Assembly (NCBI GenBank): GCA_902775075.1
Contig: CACYKX010000045.1
Location: forward strand, 1 to 16,298
DNA length: 16,298 nucleotides
From: an uncultured Prevotellaceae bacterium
GTDB taxonomy: Bacteria > Bacteroidota > Bacteroidia > Bacteroidales > Bacteroidaceae
Direction of reading: 5' to 3'
Within the stretch, counting starts at the first letter, position 1; the number at the start of each line of letters is the position of its first letter. Under the pieces are notes generated by a model that did not search any database, was not told where the DNA came from, and saw only the letters and a list, made by a program, of their open reading frames with translations. The translations under genes and the position numbers were made by a program. Positions 14,262 through 16,298 of the stretch are shown piece by piece.

Positions 14262-14582
14262 ATGAACAATAATAATTCTTTCAAAATTAATGGAGCTGTT
14301 TATATTGTGTTATCAGTCCTGTTATTGCTGTGTCTGGCTCCCATGCCGTATGGATATTATCAACTAGTTCGCTTTATTGCAGCAGTTGTATTTATCGTTT
14401 TAGCCTGGCATAACTATAATACTAAAGAAGTCTGTCTAACAGTTGTCTTTGGAGCTTTGGCCTTATTGTTTCAACCATTCATCAAGATAGCACTTGGAAG
14501 AACAATGTGGAATATAGTCGATGTTATTGTTGCTGGAATGCTTATAATTATGTGGATTAAATTACATGTTTCAAATAAATAA
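14262..14582 (+). CDS. Four-TM small membrane protein (DUF6804-like)
   Basis: A 106-residue protein, nearly all membrane: helices at about 10-26, 34-48, 54-70 and 80-99. The motif MPYGYYQLVRF after helix 1, and LFQPFIKIALGRTMWNIVDV before the last helix, resemble DUF6804 proteins as I remember them. Their function is unknown. It is tightly packed in the operon beside a DUF805 gene, another small membrane family. Confidence 0.7.
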   Translation: MNNNNSFKINGAVYIVLSVLLLLCLAPMPYGYYQLVRFIAAVVFIVLAWHNYNTKEVCLTVVFGALALLFQPFIKIALGRTMWNIVDVIVAGMLIIMWIKLHVSNK

Positions 14583-14594
14583 TAGCATTGTTTT

Positions 14595-15068
14595 ATGGGA
14601 AGAATTACGTTAAAATTAACTTGGAGGCAATTGATAATGTTTTTTTCTCCAAAAACAAAACTAGGAAGGAAAGGTTTTGTCGTCATATTCATACTTGCGA
14701 TTATATTATTTCAGCTCTTTGTGGAAATAGCTTGGCAATTATGGTTTTTGTATGATCCACATCCATATTGGAAATTCAATTTTAGTATGAACTTGAGTAC
14801 TTTTTTGTGTAGAATCGGACTGCTTTTCGGTATTTTGCCGTTAGTAGCGTTAGTTCTAATAGATTGTACATGGCAATCATATATGTGGGGGTATGAGGTT
14901 GGCTATGGATTTTTTGTTGAATGTATTATTGCGGATTTGTTGTTTATTATTTATGTAATTCAATGCGTTAGGCGTAGTTTTGATCTTGGACACGGGTGGA
15001 CTTATATTTTACCTCTTTGTAATCCAATTGCGTTACTATTTGGAAAAAGCAAATCAAGAAATGAATAA
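14595..15068 (+). CDS. DUF805-family membrane protein
   Basis: A 157-residue integral membrane protein with the DUF805 plan. An N-terminal F-x5-GRKGF entry precedes the first helix, three more helices follow (about 70-90, 105-122 and 130-146), and the family motif appears as CVRRSFDLGHGW (RR-x-x-D-x-G-x-G-W). It then ends in a Pro-containing helix and a short GKSKSRNE tail. DUF805 proteins are inner-membrane proteins of unknown mechanism. Its last 8 bases overlap the start of the next gene (ATGAATAA at 15061-15068), indicating coupled translation. Its first helix pair is atypically rich in Phe and Trp. Confidence 0.8.
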   Translation: MGRITLKLTWRQLIMFFSPKTKLGRKGFVVIFILAIILFQLFVEIAWQLWFLYDPHPYWKFNFSMNLSTFLCRIGLLFGILPLVALVLIDCTWQSYMWGYEVGYGFFVECIIADLLFIIYVIQCVRRSFDLGHGWTYILPLCNPIALLFGKSKSRNE

Positions 15069-16236
15069 GCGTAAGATAATGATAATAGCATTACTCGTTT
15101 TTATTATGTTGGTCATAATTAAAGTAGTTTGGGTAACATATGCTACAACTGGACATGGTTCTTTTGATAATGAAAAGAAAGATCTTATCCATCGGGCAAA
15201 CTATCTTACCTCAATGGTCTGCACTACTCCACAGGACTTACTCAACGAAATGCCAAGTGGAATTGGTGAGCAGTTCCAAGGTGAGTGGGCTTTATACACA
15301 TGTTCCATGACATCGGCAGCATTGGCAAATATTGCCATTCTTTATCCCCAAAATAAGGAATTATCTATTAAGTTTATTGGTCAGATTATCGACATTGCGA
15401 TGTCTGAAGAGATACGGGAATACGACAGGCTACGCTGGAGAGAAGATCCGTTGGATGGCATCTATGGTAATCTTAGTCACATATCATATTATAGCCATTT
15501 AGCATGGATGATTAGTCGATATAAGCAGATTGGCGGTGATGGCAAATACGATGATCTGTATCATTCACTATGTAAGGCGATGAACCGAAGAATTCGCCAG
15601 AGCAAATCATTGAATTTGCCAACATATCCAGGTGAATACATTTACATACCTGACATGCTGGTTGCAATAGTGGCATTGGCCAATTTCTCCAATCAGTACG
15701 AAGGTAAGTACTCTACTACTGTGAATATGTGGGTGGAAAGAGCCAAGAAGGAGTGGATTGACAGGGAAACGGGATTGGTTGCATCGTTTCTGGAAGCTTA
15801 CAATGACAGCGTTCAGATAGTATTGCCTGTGAAAGGATCGTATTCTGCCTTGAATTGTTACTATCTGTCATTGGTAGATCCAGAGTTCGCAAAGGAGCAA
15901 TATGATTGTCTGATGAAGAACTATAAGCAAGGATTCCCATTTGCTGGCATAAAGGAGTACCACGACAGGACTTGTCTGTTTGGTATGGATATTGATGCTG
16001 GCCCTATTATATTCAATCTAAGTCCGTCTGGAACAGCGTTTACCATTGGATGTGCGACAAGTCTTGATGATATGGAGTTCAGAAACCATCTGCTTAAAAC
16101 AGCAGAAATTGGAGGCAGTACGGTAACTTGGTTTGGTAAGAGCCATTATCTGTTGGCCAACCTGGCACTGGTCGGGGAAGCCATAGTCCTTGCTATGAGG
16201 ACTTCTTCACCACAAACCCGAATGTATAACAAATAA
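15061..16236 (+). CDS. Membrane-anchored alpha-helical protein, possibly LinD-like (alpha/alpha)-barrel
   Basis: A 391-residue protein with one N-terminal membrane helix (IMIIALLVFIMLVIIKVVWV, about 6-25), so the rest is probably outside the cytoplasm. The remainder is regular helices with turns such as GEQFQGEWALYTCSM, REDPLDGIYGNLSHISYYSHLAWM and DAGPIIFNLSPSGTAFTIG. This resembles, loosely, the (alpha/alpha) barrel of linalool dehydratase-isomerase-like proteins; the match is at fold level only and catalysis is not implied. ATG 15061 is preferred over 14980, which would put the start deep inside the DUF805 gene and add a second hydrophobic segment. It overlaps DUF805 by 8 bases, and a further membrane protein follows. 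Confidence 0.7.
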   Translation: MNKRKIMIIALLVFIMLVIIKVVWVTYATTGHGSFDNEKKDLIHRANYLTSMVCTTPQDLLNEMPSGIGEQFQGEWALYTCSMTSAALANIAILYPQNKELSIKFIGQIIDIAMSEEIREYDRLRWREDPLDGIYGNLSHISYYSHLAWMISRYKQIGGDGKYDDLYHSLCKAMNRRIRQSKSLNLPTYPGEYIYIPDMLVAIVALANFSNQYEGKYSTTVNMWVERAKKEWIDRETGLVASFLEAYNDSVQIVLPVKGSYSALNCYYLSLVDPEFAKEQYDCLMKNYKQGFPFAGIKEYHDRTCLFGMDIDAGPIIFNLSPSGTAFTIGCATSLDDMEFRNHLLKTAEIGGSTVTWFGKSHYLLANLALVGEAIVLAMRTSSPQTRMYNK

Positions 16237-16248
16237 AGTAGTGAAATA

Positions 16249-16298
16249 ATGAAAAAGTTTATCGTAGGCTTTATTGCCATTATTATTGCAGGTATCAT
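16249..16298 (+). CDS. Start of a further membrane or secreted protein (partial)
   Basis: ATG 16249 lies 12 bases after the preceding stop and opens a frame that runs off the window. The 16 visible residues, MKKFIVGFIAIIIAGI, look like a signal peptide or membrane anchor. It shows that the operon continues. Confidence 0.6.
   Translation, partial: MKKFIVGFIAIIIAGI

Overview
The window looks like chromosomal or accessory DNA of a Bacteroidales bacterium, most likely Prevotella-like. The basis is three good promoters of the Bacteroidetes form (TTTG, 19-20 bp, TAnnTTTG), AT-rich leaders with little Shine-Dalgarno signal, and protein families common in that order (DUF4407, DUF805, a Bacteroidetes NrtR-type regulator). 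No tRNA, rRNA, CRISPR array, integrase or transposase was found, and no gap exceeds 300 bases.

Region 1 (1-2406) looks like ordinary metabolism. A translationally coupled cluster runs rightward: the tail of an unidentified gene, a C-GCAxxG-C-C family protein, a GNAT acetyltransferase, a 77-residue orphan and an MBL-fold hydrolase. Three junctions are ATGA overlaps. A small leftward gene ends against it, with only 2 bases between the two stop codons.

Region 2 (2407-3980) is a two-gene unit of unknown function with its own promoter, an upstream 15-bp perfect palindrome and a strong intrinsic terminator.

Region 3 (3981-7722) centres on an NrtR-like regulator at 6017, made of a Nudix domain and a C-terminal winged helix. 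Six copies of an imperfect palindrome, TTGYGTA-N5-TACRCAA, lie in three intergenic spaces: before a DUF4407 membrane-protein pair (sites A-C), before the regulator itself (D), and before a very acidic 67-residue protein and its partner (E, F). I infer a local regulon controlled by this regulator, possibly through an NAD- or ADP-ribose-type ligand.

Region 4 (7733-16298, running off the end) is one long, tightly packed rightward operon of at least eleven genes. It starts with a good promoter and a second copy of the same 15-bp palindrome. In order it encodes a membrane-anchored YbjN-like protein, a macro-like plus VWA fusion, a small helical protein, a minimal WYL-like domain, a solitary DnaB-like ATPase, a 768-residue mosaic membrane protein (NTF2-like, zinc ribbon, Sel1-like), a two-TM protein, a DUF6804-like protein, a DUF805 protein, a membrane-anchored alpha-helical protein, and the start of another membrane or secreted protein.

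Regions 2-4 together are the best candidate for an undescribed system. A nucleotide-sensing transcription factor, an ADP-ribose-type binding domain fused to VWA, a WYL ligand-sensing domain and a DnaB-type ATPase sit beside many membrane proteins. That mix suggests stress response or conflict biology coupled to the envelope. The domain calls come from motifs read by eye, and the system-level function is inference.
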